From Sclerotinia nivalis (taxonomy: Eukaryota > Ascomycota > Leotiomycetes > Helotiales > Sclerotiniaceae), in contig JAPEIS010000005.1 of the NCBI GenBank assembly GCA_029531795.1, positions 990,001 through 1,054,000 on the forward strand: a DNA stretch of 64,000 bases, given 5' to 3'. The notes under the pieces are model-generated. The model was not told where the DNA came from. It worked only from the letters and a program-made list of their open reading frames with translations, and did no database searches. This document shows, piece by piece, positions 49,413-58,969 of this stretch. The position numbers and the translations under genes were made by a program. How positions within the stretch are numbered: the stretch's first letter is position 1; each line of letters begins with the position of its first letter.

Positions 49413-50587
49413 CTATGCATGTGGCTGTACAATGATGTTGATGGCTCCACCAGGACGATCTCCTACAGTCTTTAAAGCATCATTAACCTCATCCAAAGAA
49501 AAGAATTTGTGTTGAAGAAATGAGAAGTCAATGACGCCCGCACCAATCAACTCGATAGCCTCATCTATCTCCTCACTAGTGAACCACAATGTGCCATTGA
49601 CACTAACATCGTGTGTCATAGCTTCACCATAAGAGTGAGTTATGTCGCCTCCAACACCACCAGCGGCCAATGCTACTCTTCCACCACGTTTCACCGAGCT
49701 GATAAATTTGCTGGTACCATTTGCATCACCTCCATTACCAAGACAATCGTAAAGACCATCGGTACCAAATCCGTTTGTTTGTTCTTTGATCCATTCAAGA
49801 ATGTCTCCCTCATCTTCAGTGGAACGAACAACAATACGGCCCTTCGTGGCCATTCCCTCAACCTCAGCGAGACGTTCTTTATTCCTTCCAATTCCCAAGA
49901 TTTTCGTGCAACCAAGACCCAGAGCTATGGCTACTGCCGCATATCCTAGGGTACCTGTTACACCATTGATGAGGAGAGTTTTTCCGGGACCCATTCCACA
50001 TTTCTTAAGACCTGCAAAAGAGGTACCAATATAGCCGAATCTCGCTGCAGTATTGATATCGATTGAAGGAGGAATCACAGCGATGTTCGCATCAGGCGAG
50101 AGCAAGTATTGCGAAAGCGAACCAATAGGATATTGCTTAAGAATTGCCCGTCCTTCTGGTGTTGCAGTACCGAAGTAGGCACGCAAGCATCCCCAGGTGC
50201 ATAGGTCCCTCCTTCCTGTTTTTCTGTTTAGCAAATGGGATGGATGTTCTTGAGAAGCTGGTTTCACTCACCCTTACGACATTGTTTACAGTTGCCACAA
50301 GATATTTGCGGATCAACGTAAACTCGATCCCCGACCTTCAATCCGACAACATTTTTTCCTACAGCCTCAATGATCCCAGCAGCATCGAGGCCGAAAACGC
50401 ACGGCATCTCAGGCAAAGTGTAGTATAGGCCCGGACCTTTCTTAACGATGTTGGCGCTATTTGGAACAAGACAGGCAGCTTCGACTTTGACAAGAACATC
50501 TTTTGGTCCTGGAATCGGCTTTTCGATTGTGGTTGTTGTTAAAGGCTTTCCTGGCTCCACCAATTGGGCAACTTTCATAGTGGTCAT
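49413..50587 (-). CDS. Medium-chain zinc-type alcohol dehydrogenase-like protein, two exons
   Basis: NAD(P)-dependent medium-chain dehydrogenase/reductase, probably cytosolic (no signal peptide). Exon 1 is 50587-50272, intron 50271-50216, exon 2 50215-49413; spliced CDS 1,119 bases, 372 residues, typical length. GroES-like N-domain residues 1-130: Cys39 (EAACLVPNS) is at the catalytic-zinc position, but the usual Gly-His-Glu is FGLDAAG, so His and Glu are missing. The structural zinc lobe is intact (CGNCKQCRKGRRDLC, C-x2-C-x2-C-x7-C, formed across the splice). Rossmann domain with INGVTGTLGYAAV and IGRNKERL; C-terminus VQPHA. Start: first ATG, with a second at codon 4. The substrate cannot be told from sequence; loss of the His ligand suggests altered or absent catalytic zinc. 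It sits in an island between two retrotransposon blocks and is free of RIP-type damage. Confidence 0.9.
50216..50271 (-). other. Intron of the dehydrogenase gene
   Basis: 56 bases, minus strand, donor GTGAGT, acceptor ACAG. Branch-like GCTAAAC lies about 15 bases before the acceptor. An upstream alternative acceptor (…TAAACAG) would put exon 2 out of frame, whereas this one restores CRKGRRDLC. Confidence 0.88.
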
Positions 50588-50689
50588 GATTGCGGCAGAT
50601 TTAATACAAAAGTATATCAGATGGTCTAGACTGATTTGTTGGTCAAGATCTTGCTTGTGTGATTTCGATAATGGATGGGATACAAGTGA

Positions 50690-50710
50690 TTCTTATATAC
50701 ATATATGTTA
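50690..50710 (-). promoter_or_regulatory. Possible TATA region of the dehydrogenase gene
   Basis: On the minus strand, ATATATGTATATAAG lies roughly 110 bases upstream of the start codon. A TATA-type element is plausible but untested. Confidence 0.4.
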
Positions 50711-51608
50711 GAGGCAGCATTGTGGAGTCTGGTCGTCATTTTCTAGGTTGCAAGTTGCAAGTTGCAAGTTTCGACTTTCGGCAAGAGTGTGAAATTCCGG
50801 AGTTCCGAAAATGATTGTCAAAGCCCTTCAATTTGTAACAAGTGAACAAGCAAGAGTCATGTATGAAAACAAAGTGGTTCATCCGAGATTCGTTCATCCG
50901 AGATTCCAAGTCCAAATCCCCAACCAAGGTGATCAAGTTGCTACAACGGACATTGAACTTGCTACTTCCTCGAGCGGCCAGAAAGTGTAAGGCTCTCCAC
51001 TCTAGGCGTGCCACAACATGGTAAACTACAACGGGAATAGGGGCCCATTATTAAGTGGATGGTCTCATACTTTTGACAGCACGAGGACCGTTGTTGATTT
51101 AGAAAATTCGAGCACGCTAAGCAAGGATGCTCAATTTTAGCGTCGATGAGATTGTTTTTAACTGGGGAAATTCTGAGGCTCTTTCCGAAATTTCTACTGA
51201 GATCTCAAGCATTAAATCACTAATCCATCGACGAGCGAATCAAAACAGTTCCAAACTTATCCCGAACCCTAACCCATATGCGCCTTAAATTAAGGTCCCT
51301 GATTAGCGTGTTCGAATTTCCCGAATCAACACGGGTAGTCTTTATTTTCAGACCCCAGGTTCCATGGCATCACACAAACAATCTAGACGCGCCAAATAAG
51401 GCAGCAGGTGGCATAGGTCAAGCAAGATCATAAGCCAAGCCGGCACGAAAATCCGTTAAAAAGGGGCAAGGCACCACAAGCCTAGTGCTACAACTCAGCA
51501 CTTGATTGGGCCACTGTAGTACCGTGGATCAAAATTAAAGTTTGACCATGTCGTGTCCCGGGTTTGTGTTGAGTGAAACGTGACTTCGGACTTGTGGGAA
51601 TTGAAGTC
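50711..51608. other. Intergenic, no recognisable gene
   Basis: Mixed-composition sequence upstream of the dehydrogenase gene. It contains a triple GCAAGTT repeat (50749-50769) and a doubled TTCATCCGAGATTC (50878-50905). The open frames at 50736-51014 (minus) and 50842-51024 (plus) overlap each other, have no recognisable motif and are partly made of these repeats, so I do not call them. Confidence 0.5.
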
Positions 51609-51936
51609 CAGTAGAAACTCCGTTTTATTGAACATCTTTAGACCGGAATCCTACATTTACCGGACATTTTTCCAAAAATATACCATTTTCGTATATATAT
51701 ACCGGAATTCGGGTATTTCAAGTTACAACGGACAAAATTTCACGATTCTGGTGTAAATTTGTAGGGGAAAGGTCCGAACGTCTTTCCCTGTTATATACTC
51801 AAATCATAAAATTCCAAGGTTGATTATACAAATATTGACGATGCTTTAACAATGCCTAACCTTTCTACACCAGAATCCCATCTATACTGGAATCTATAGG
51901 TCTAATTCTTGTGTTCGGTATAGTGGGGTTCTACTG
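51609..51936. mobile_element. MITE-like element with imperfect terminal inverted repeats
   Basis: The left end 51609 onward (CAGTAGAAACTCCGTTTTAT, then TGAACA and AGACC) matches the reverse complement of the right end (CAGTAGAACCCCACTATACC, then GAACA and AGACC) over about 45 bases. Total length is 328 bases with no coding capacity. CAGT-type ends and the TA inside each end suggest a Tc1/mariner-derived MITE; the exact target duplication is not clear. It is not RIP-mutated. Confidence 0.6.
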
Positions 51937-52010
51937 CAGTATCAATCTTTAAGTACACAAACGGATAAGCTGGGTATCGAAAATTCGCGTACGGTTGAGG
52001 TCGAGAGAAG

Positions 52011-52020
52011 AGTATATAAA
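52011..52020 (+). promoter_or_regulatory. TATA box (AGTATATAAA)
   Basis: A well-formed TATA box about 70 bases upstream of an ATG. A C/A-rich leader (about 52045-52083, CAAATCACATCAAAACG) follows, as in strongly expressed fungal genes. Confidence 0.5.
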
Positions 52021-52083
52021 GCCCTCTTAAACTAGTATTTCATATCCAAATCACCATCCAAATCACATCAAAACGAAGCATTG

Positions 52084-52239
52084 ATGGAGTTGTTCCATGA
52101 CGGGCTGTTTCGCTGGGGACGAAATGATGTATGTTATAAAACCGAAGGGTTGAAAATTGTGAAGATCGGTGAACAGGGACTTATTATTTTCCTGCTTTGC
52201 TATCTTTTACCTCGTCATCATCGTCGGCATGTTTTCTGA
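52084..52239 (+). CDS. Short ORF downstream of a TATA box, unrecognised
   Basis: A 51-codon open frame beginning MELFHDGLFRWGRND and ending FLLCYLLPRHHRRHVF. It has one hydrophobic stretch (LIIFLLCYLL) followed by a His/Arg-rich tail. I recognise no family. A GTATGT donor-like site at 52128 and an acceptor-like CTAAACCTAAGCAG at 52262-52275 allow a spliced alternative whose downstream exon I cannot define. It is called because the TATA/leader context is good, not because of the protein. Confidence 0.3.
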   Translation: MELFHDGLFRWGRNDVCYKTEGLKIVKIGEQGLIIFLLCYLLPRHHRRHVF

Positions 52240-52439
52240 CTGTTATTATCATCACACTTCTAAACCTAAGCAGTCATCTGGTCCGTCTTCTTGATACCCC
52301 GCTTCTCTCAAGGTTCGTGAAATCTGGTTGGTGAAGCAAATGCTTAGTTTTGTTCCCTATCTCTCTTTCTACGCTTTTTGATTGTGTATATTGAAGAAGG
52401 GAAAGTGGGGAGTATGGTGAGTATTCATACTGCCAGTTT

Positions 52440-52703
52440 TTGAAGCAAATGGGAAGTAGGAAAGATAATCTTGGTGGACTGACTGAACCTGGGGATCTGG
52501 TGCGAGTCCCTGGAGAACAATACGCTACTCAATTCTCCATCAGTCTCATGTGGAGAGAACAAATAACTGGGAAAAGAGGGAGAAGGTACATATATAGCCT
52601 CCTCTTCTCAACAACGCTTTCTTTTCTCAAGCATTACGCACAAGACTCTACAGGGTTAAAGTGTGTCGGTCTCTCCCGCTTTTCTAGCCACCTAGTTGCT
52701 TAG
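52440..52703 (+). CDS. Hypothetical 87-codon ORF, weak support
   Basis: An open frame starting MKQMGSRKDNLGGL in the normal-composition island before element D. No recognisable motif, no clear promoter of its own, and a second TATA-like ACATATATAG (52588-52597) lies inside it. It could be an exon of the gene starting near 52084 or non-coding. The rest of 52240-52877 shows nothing else. Confidence 0.2.
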   Translation: MKQMGSRKDNLGGLTEPGDLVRVPGEQYATQFSISLMWREQITGKRGRRYIYSLLFSTTLSFLKHYAQDSTGLKCVGLSRFSSHLVA

Positions 52704-52877
52704 TTTGATACGTTTTGCAGGATCGACATTCAAAGGTTAAGTGGAAGGCTCATGATTCAGAGATTTGACGAATATCTGGTGGTGGATCTTTGTTGTCGTT
52801 AATGTATTCTCTTATTCTCATAGTCATTATTGTATATAAGAACGTGAACTCAACGTGTCATTCAATCAATGGCGACG

Positions 52878-53090
52878 TATCACGGAGGCAGCAGACAGGA
52901 TAACAGAAATCACTTTTATTGATAAGACGTAGTTCGAAGAGCTACGTTTCTATAGAAGGAATGGTTCCTTAAATACATTTATGTGTAGTGTTAGCCCCGA
53001 TCGGGGTTAGCCTATATTTATCCGAGGTCCGACTTCTATGGGTCGGAATCCGAGCGGTTTCCGTATACTATATATAGGGACCCTGTGACA
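52878..53090 (-). repeat. 3' LTR of D
   Basis: 213 bases, on the plus strand TATCACGGAGGCAGC to GGGACCCTGTGACA. It contains the palindromic TAGCCCCGATCGGGGTTA. Confidence 0.92.
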
Positions 53091-53094
53091 GTAC

Positions 53095-56000
53095 TTTCCT
53101 CTTTAGGGTCGAGCTTTGTTGAGACGACTAGGGGGATTAGGTTTATTCGGATAACGATGGTGATAATTATGGATCAGTTCTTGAGCATTTTTCAAATACT
53201 CTGTAGGTTCTTCGGTAGGCGTATTATAGTCTATTTATCGGATAGTATACTTTAGGTGGGGGTCATTACGGTTTTGACGTTTCTATTGGGAATTTAGGAC
53301 TTTCTTTATATCGAATTGTTTAATGTCTTCAACTTCGATAGGAGGGGGAGGCGGGTTGTGTTGATCGGGGATAGGGTCATTATTGGCGGGATACAATAGG
53401 TTAATATGAAAGACTGGGTGATTCCTTATAGAGGCAGGGAGCTTTAGTTTGTAAGTGTACGAGCTTATGCTTTTCAGAATTCGAAAGGGATTTAAGTTCT
53501 TCCAATCTAGCTTCTTCTGGGGACGAAGAGTTCGGATATTCTTAGTATTAAGTTAGACTAGATTTCCAGGCTGGTATCGATGGGCAGGTGAACAATGGGA
53601 ATCGGTATTCTTCGAATAGCGGGTTTGATTAGCGGTTAGTTCGGTCTTTAGGTGATCGACGATCGATTTCATCTTTTTGACGAATTCCTCAGCGTTTAGG
53701 ATTCCAGAACGATCGGAGAGTGTGGTGGGTTCGAAATCTATTCGGGGATGGAAATCGTAATTGGCAAAGAACGGCGATAGGCAGGAGCTTTCGGATTAGG
53801 CAGAGTTAATCGAGAATTCGGCGATCGGTAGTTATTCGGATTAGTTGTTCTGTAGGTAGGATATATATGAGTGAAGGTATTATTCGAGTATTGTGTTCGC
53901 TTTTTTTGTTTGTTTATCGGTTTCAGGATGATAAGTTGTTGATAGTTTCGAAATAGTATTTAGTTGTTTATAGATATACTTTTAGAAGTCAGAGATAAAT
54001 TGAGTTTCATGATCGGATATAATAGTTTGCGGTAGGTTGTGGAGTTTCTATATATGTTTCAGGAACAAACGGGAGACTTTTTCGGAGTTACAGGTTTCTT
54101 GGCAGGGCAGGAAATGTTTCATTTTGGTCAATCGATTGATTACAACAAATATTGTATTGTATTTAGAGCTTTTCGGAAGATGGGTGATGAAATCGATTGA
54201 GATATCTTTTTAGGTTTGTTGTGGGATCGGGAGAGGGTGTAAGACTTTTTCTTGTTCTTTACGGTTTGGGGCGGTTCGGTGGCAATTATAACAATTGTGT
54301 ATCCAACGGGAGATGTAGTTGTAATATCTAGGCCAATAGTAGTTTCGGGAAAGCAGTTCGAAGGTACGGGTATGGTGTGGGTGTCCGGCAATAGGGGAAT
54401 CGTGGATTATTCGAAGGAGTTTTGCTTTCAGAGGATCGTAGTTAGGAATATAAAGCTTTTTATGATAATATAATAGGTTATTATTCATAGTATATTCAGA
54501 TAATGTGATATACAGGTGTCTAGCAGTATTCTTTTTTAAAGCTTTTAAAATCGATAGCGAAAGCAGGTCGGACAGGTAAACTTCAACGAGTAGGGGTTTC
54601 AATTCTTCAGGGAATTCCAATTATATAGATTCAGGTAATTGGATAGGGATTGGGTTATCGGGTATCGTAGGTGATTCAGATTCACAAGTAGGTAATCCAG
54701 GTTCGCAGATAGATGGTTCGGGATTACAAACAGATGACGGGGTATTGGTATGGGTTTGGTTATAGATTGTAATTGCGAAATGGATTTTCTTTTTTGTTTT
54801 AACAATAGGAAACAGATCTGTATCTAGATTTTCGGTTTTCAGAACAATCTGATTTTGATAAAGGAAATGTTCATTCCCCTTTTTAGACAAATCCTTTGAT
54901 CTTTTGATTAGAGTATCGGGTTTCGCTTTTTACTTTCCAAAATGGTACGTAATCTTGAAATTGAAACGGGACAGAAATTCAGATCAGCAGACTTGACGAT
55001 GGTTCAATAGTTTTGTTGTTGTAAAGTATTCCAGATTCTTATAGTCTGTAATGATTTTGATTAGGAAAGAGGTATTTTCTAATTCGGGTTGCTATTTTTC
55101 GAAACAGTGGATAATTACTAGTAATTCTTTATTATAAATCTCGTAGTTATATTTTACAATTGAATACTTCTTTGAGAAATATACAATAAATTTCAGAATC
55201 CCATTGTCATTGTATTGAAAAAGGATTCCAACAAATATATAATCCGATGTATTCGTCTTTAGAATTACATCTTTCTTTTAATCGAAAGAGATTAATACAA
55301 GTGTTGTTGTAAATACAGTTTTCAAACTCGAAAACGATTTCTCATAATCAGGATTCCATTGGAAGACTACATCCTTTTTAATCAGATTTACCATCGAACA
55401 AATAATCGAGAAGAAGTTGCGAATAAAGTGTCGATAGAAATTGCTAAACCTTATAAACATTTGTATATCCGTTAGGTTCTTCGATGTTTTCCAATCAATT
55501 ATTATCTTAATTTTGGTTGGGTCCATTCGGATTCTCTTTCGGCCTACAATTAGGCCCAGAAATTTCGTTTCAGGTTTCAGGAATTCGTATTTCGATAGAT
55601 TGGTATACAATCCGGTTTTCTGTAAGACGTCTAATACCTTTTGTATATACTTTATATGTTCAGAACGGATCTTGCTATAAATCAGAATATCATCCAGATA
55701 AACAATGCAGAATATATCTAGGTATTCTTTTAGAGTATCGTTGATAAATCGTTGGAATATTGCTAAAACTCCAATTAACCCGAACAGTATGATCAAGGTT
55801 TCGAATAGGTCGAATCGGGTACAGAATGCAATTAGGTATTCTTGTCCTTCCTTGATTCGGATATTATTGAAAACTGAGATGATATTTATTTTTGTAAAAT
55901 ACTTTATCCCTTTCAAGTTATTCAAGGATTCTTTGGTTAAAAGTAACGGGTATCGGTTTTTCACAGATAGATTATTCAATATATAATAGTCTATACAGAA

Positions 56001-56930
56001 TCGAAGACCACTATTGGGTTTCTTAACAAATAAGACAAGCAAAGCGGAAGCAAAAGAACTCAATCGGATGAATTCTTTTGCTAGGTTTTCCCTTAACTAT
56101 TTTTGCAAAGCTTTCAATTCGTCCCGAAACATTGAATACAGGGCTCCAAATAGTAGCTTAGCTCCATTTTGCAATCGGATATTATGATTATATAAACGAT
56201 GCAGAGGTAGTTTGTCAATGTTATATAAAGAAAATACATCGATCCACGAACGGAATTCAGAAAGCAGATCTTCGAGAACAGGGTTTTCTTTTTCCTTCAG
56301 GATTCGGTTTATCAAATCGATATTAGTTTGGAACATCTTATAACCTCGACAGGTGTACATCGAGCAAGTTCGGATTGAAATACTTGCTATATCTCTTTTT
56401 TTTAGCGCTTCAGAACGAAGCGGTAGATAAACAGGACAGGCTTTGACAAGGATATCGGATAGGGCTCGGATATTCGATGGTTGTGTAGATGTATTATAGA
56501 ACTTTCGGTAGAATTCGTTATCGAAGCGAAAGGTATTGGATATGAATCCGATATAGGGATTGTATTTCTTTAGTTAGGCTAATCCTAGAATAATCGGATA
56601 ATGAATTAGTTCAGTAATGTAGATTTTCGATTTTTTCTTATAGTAATCATTGATTTGCAGATCGATTAGAATGTAACGATCCATTCGGTTTTCGGGTAGT
56701 ATTTTTCCGTCGAATTCAATGACTTCGAACAGGATAGATAATTTGTATGTTGGGAGCTTAATAGTTTCTATTCAATTTCGGTTTGCGAAAGTATATCCTT
56801 CGTATCCGTTATCCATTATAGTGTAAATGGGATAGGATCGATTAAACATTGATAGGATAGTAATAGACAATATCATTAGATTTGTTCGATTGTTTGTTTC
56901 TTTAGCAAAAGATAAACCTTGAGTTGTGGC
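53095..56930 (-). pseudogene. D pol (protease, RT, RNase H, integrase, chromodomain), moderately decayed
   Basis: Minus strand. Protease about 56870-56700 (TIMDNGYEGYTFANRN). Linker 56360-56097. RT 56063-55278, a 261-codon open frame with [39 protein letters not shown] and the intact catalytic [12 protein letters not shown]. RNase H about 55270-54930 (TNTSDYIFVGILFQ; LINHRQ). Integrase in 54620-54210 and onward: zinc-binding H-H-C-C (HDSPIAGHPHHT ... CYNCHR), [11 protein letters not shown] (about 54180), TIISDHETQF (about 54010) and a Glu at about 53910. Post-integrase domain about 53560-53400. C-terminal chromodomain-like 53340-53130 (FDIEKVLNSQQKRQ...NAQELIHNY). Stops replace Gln/Trp codons. 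The RT frame is the longest intact stretch of any element here. Confidence 0.88.
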
Positions 56931-56949
56931 GATGGATAGATGTAGTGTG

Positions 56950-58141
56950 TATAGGGCTTTCGTCTGACAACGATTTATATCAGACGGGCTCCGTTTCCCG
57001 AACTCGGGGAGCTGGGAGGGGACAGACTGTACGGTGATATAGTATACAGTTGAATCTGGGTGGAAGACGGAACAGGGGATAGTGGGGCAAGATTGGTAAG
57101 GTTAGCTTTAGCTTGCACAGAACGATTATCTGGGAACGGGTAGTTTTTTATATGGTGATCAACAGATCCACAACAGAAGTATTCCCTTCGTTTATATCTA
57201 TTAATACATCTTTGGGAATTGAGATCCATTGGATCTTCAGTAGGTATAGTCGTAGCAGAAGTAGCAGATCGGATAGTAGGATTCGGGGACGGAGTGGGGG
57301 TACGGTTAACAGGATTCAGGTTTTGAGTAGTAGTGTGGGGTGGCGGGATGATTGAGCTATGATCGAAGTCGGTCGGTTTTATCAGATATAGACGGTAATT
57401 CTCCAATATCTATACGAAAACAGCGAATGTGTCGATATTATCTGTAGGGGACTCAACAATAACAATTTGGTTTTTCAGTTCACTCGATAGAGCTTGTTCT
57501 AATAGAATAACTAGGGTACTGTTGTCGTCGGCCATTCTGGCTTCCAATGTTAGTCTTTGGAACTCAGTATAGAAGATATAGAACGGTTGGTTTTTCTGTT
57601 TTAAATTGATCAGGAGTTTCCGGGCCTCAACTTATTTGTTCTAGTTTCTATAAACTCTTTCCAGTATTTACAATAGATCCTTATAATCAGTAAGTTTAAC
57701 AAATTATCCTTTGATATTATACAATCGAATTTGTACAGCAACAGATCTAGTTAATCTTTCAGTTATGTAAGTCAAACGGGAATGCGGGGAAATGAAGTAA
57801 TCGAAATTGGTATACATTTTATTCTGTATTTGATCGACAAATCGATCAAGATCGATTTTCGTTCCATCAAACAATACAGGATTAGATACCTTCTCATTCA
57901 ATTGAGGTTTCGATAGAACAGAAGCAGCAATTGGGATTGTAACAGAAATCAGAGACAAGGAATCGATCAAATCGGTAGAAATTGAAATAGGCGGAGCAAC
58001 AAGAACGGGATAGAGTTGAATCAAATAAATAATCAATCTATCGTTCTTCTCTTTCCATCGTATAAATACAGTTTTCTCGACTTACAGATCGAGAGTAAGC
58101 TTTTGAATTGCGGATTGCAGATCGATCATTTTTGTTTTCAT
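56950..58141 (-). pseudogene. D gag, moderately decayed
   Basis: An ATG at 58141 opens MKTKMIDLQSAIQKLTLDL, a coiled-coil-like start interrupted by one TAA. The open stretches 58036-57704 (NPVLFDGTKIDLDRFVDQ, the usual 'FDG' capsid start) and 57406-56975 follow. A zinc-knuckle region at about 57180-57125 (REYFCCGSVDHHIKNYPFPD) has its last Cys as Tyr. Ser/Pro/Thr-rich segments flank it. Confidence 0.75.
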
Positions 58142-58302
58142 TCTTATACTGAATTCGTAAAGGAAGGTGAGGTAACGATATCAGATCGCGGTATTACTAG
58201 CTACAACAATAGCGAATTCTTCGGGGGAGCCGGGCTGGCTAGGTGGGTGCAGACGGGACGACATCGTAGAAGTATCGGCACAAATAGGAAGGAGCTACGT
58301 AG

Positions 58303-58799
58303 TATCACGGAGGCAGCAGACAGGATAACAGAAATCACTTTTATTGATAAAACGTAGCTCGAAGAGTTAAGATCACATAGGCAAAGAATCAATTAGTCGT
58401 AAAACCGTAGCCAAACTTTTCATTACCCTTTCTAATCATGAATAAACTATTACTTTTTAGTTCAATCAATAAAGAGATATCAGAACGCCTATAGTTCGCC
58501 ACCATTCCTGTCCTTTCATAAGCAATACAAAGAAGCTTGTTTACTAAACATTCCAAACTGATCGATGACGTTCCTACGCTGATGATTCGAAATGAGAACG
58601 CCTCCGTTTAGGTTTCTTGTTTTGACGAAACTGTTGCGTGATCGTAACAGTTACATTTCTATAGAAAGAACGGTTCCTTAAATACATTTATGTATAGCGC
58701 TAGCCCCGACCGGGGCTAGCCTACACTTATCCGAGGTCCGACTCTTACGGGTCGGAACCCGAGCGGTCTCCGTATACCATATACGGGGACCCCGTGACA
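58303..58799 (-). repeat. 5' LTR of D, interrupted by a family-C solo LTR
   Basis: On the plus strand it runs from TATCACGGAGGCAGC to GGACCCCGTGACA. Compared with the 3' LTR it is interrupted after CTCGAAGAG (58366) and resumes with TTACATTTCTATAG (about 58651). Confidence 0.9.
58365..58649 (-). mobile_element. Solo LTR of chromovirus family C (copy 4), nested in D's 5' LTR
   Basis: 285 bases, reverse orientation, ending GATCGTAACA at 58649; same unit as 7752-8036. It is the least mutated of the four copies. The expected 5-base duplication is imperfect: GTTAC follows on the right and GTTAA is at the left edge, where the site was GCTAC in the intact LTR, suggesting a few bases were lost at the left junction. 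Confidence 0.87.
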
Positions 58800-58804
58800 C
58801 GACG

Positions 58805-58969
58805 ACCCAAATTAGCATCCACTTCTGATAGGGAATCGAGTTCATTAACAATCTTCCTGAATTTGCGGATATCAAATAAAATCAACGGTAAATACCCCGA
58901 ATAACAACTTTTTAACTTTCGATAATTTATGATATAATTGCCGTAAAGAGCTGGAAAACCAGGGTTCAA
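58805..58969 (-). other. Open frame truncated by the D insertion, unrecognised
   Basis: Immediately right of D, a minus-strand frame starts MNPGFPALYGNYIIN (58969) and runs to the D target site as NELDSLSEVDANLGRR. Before D inserted, it would have continued one codon into the left flank (CCATTGA), giving a stop almost at once, so this may be the 3' end of a small reading frame. No family recognised. Confidence 0.3.

Larger units (their letters stand above)
52878..58799 (-). mobile_element. Chromovirus D (Ty3/Gypsy), full length, best-preserved element
   Basis: Target duplication CGACG is perfect (52873-52877 and 58800-58804). LTRs are 52878-53090 (213 bases) and 58303-58799 (497 bases including a 285-base family-C solo LTR, leaving 212). 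Gag and pol are on the minus strand. GC content and open-frame length are much higher than in A, B or C, but in-frame stops still show moderate RIP. It inserted at the right edge of the dehydrogenase island. Confidence 0.92.

Noticed and set aside
49611..50034. Open frames antisense or out of frame to the dehydrogenase (e.g. 49611-49949, 49786-50034, 49691-49915)
   Set aside because: They overlap the well-supported dehydrogenase exon and have no recognisable motif; they arise from its codon bias.
50736..51024. Open frames 50736-51014 (minus) and 50842-51024 (plus)
   Set aside because: They overlap each other, contain short direct repeats, and lack domains, introns or promoter context.
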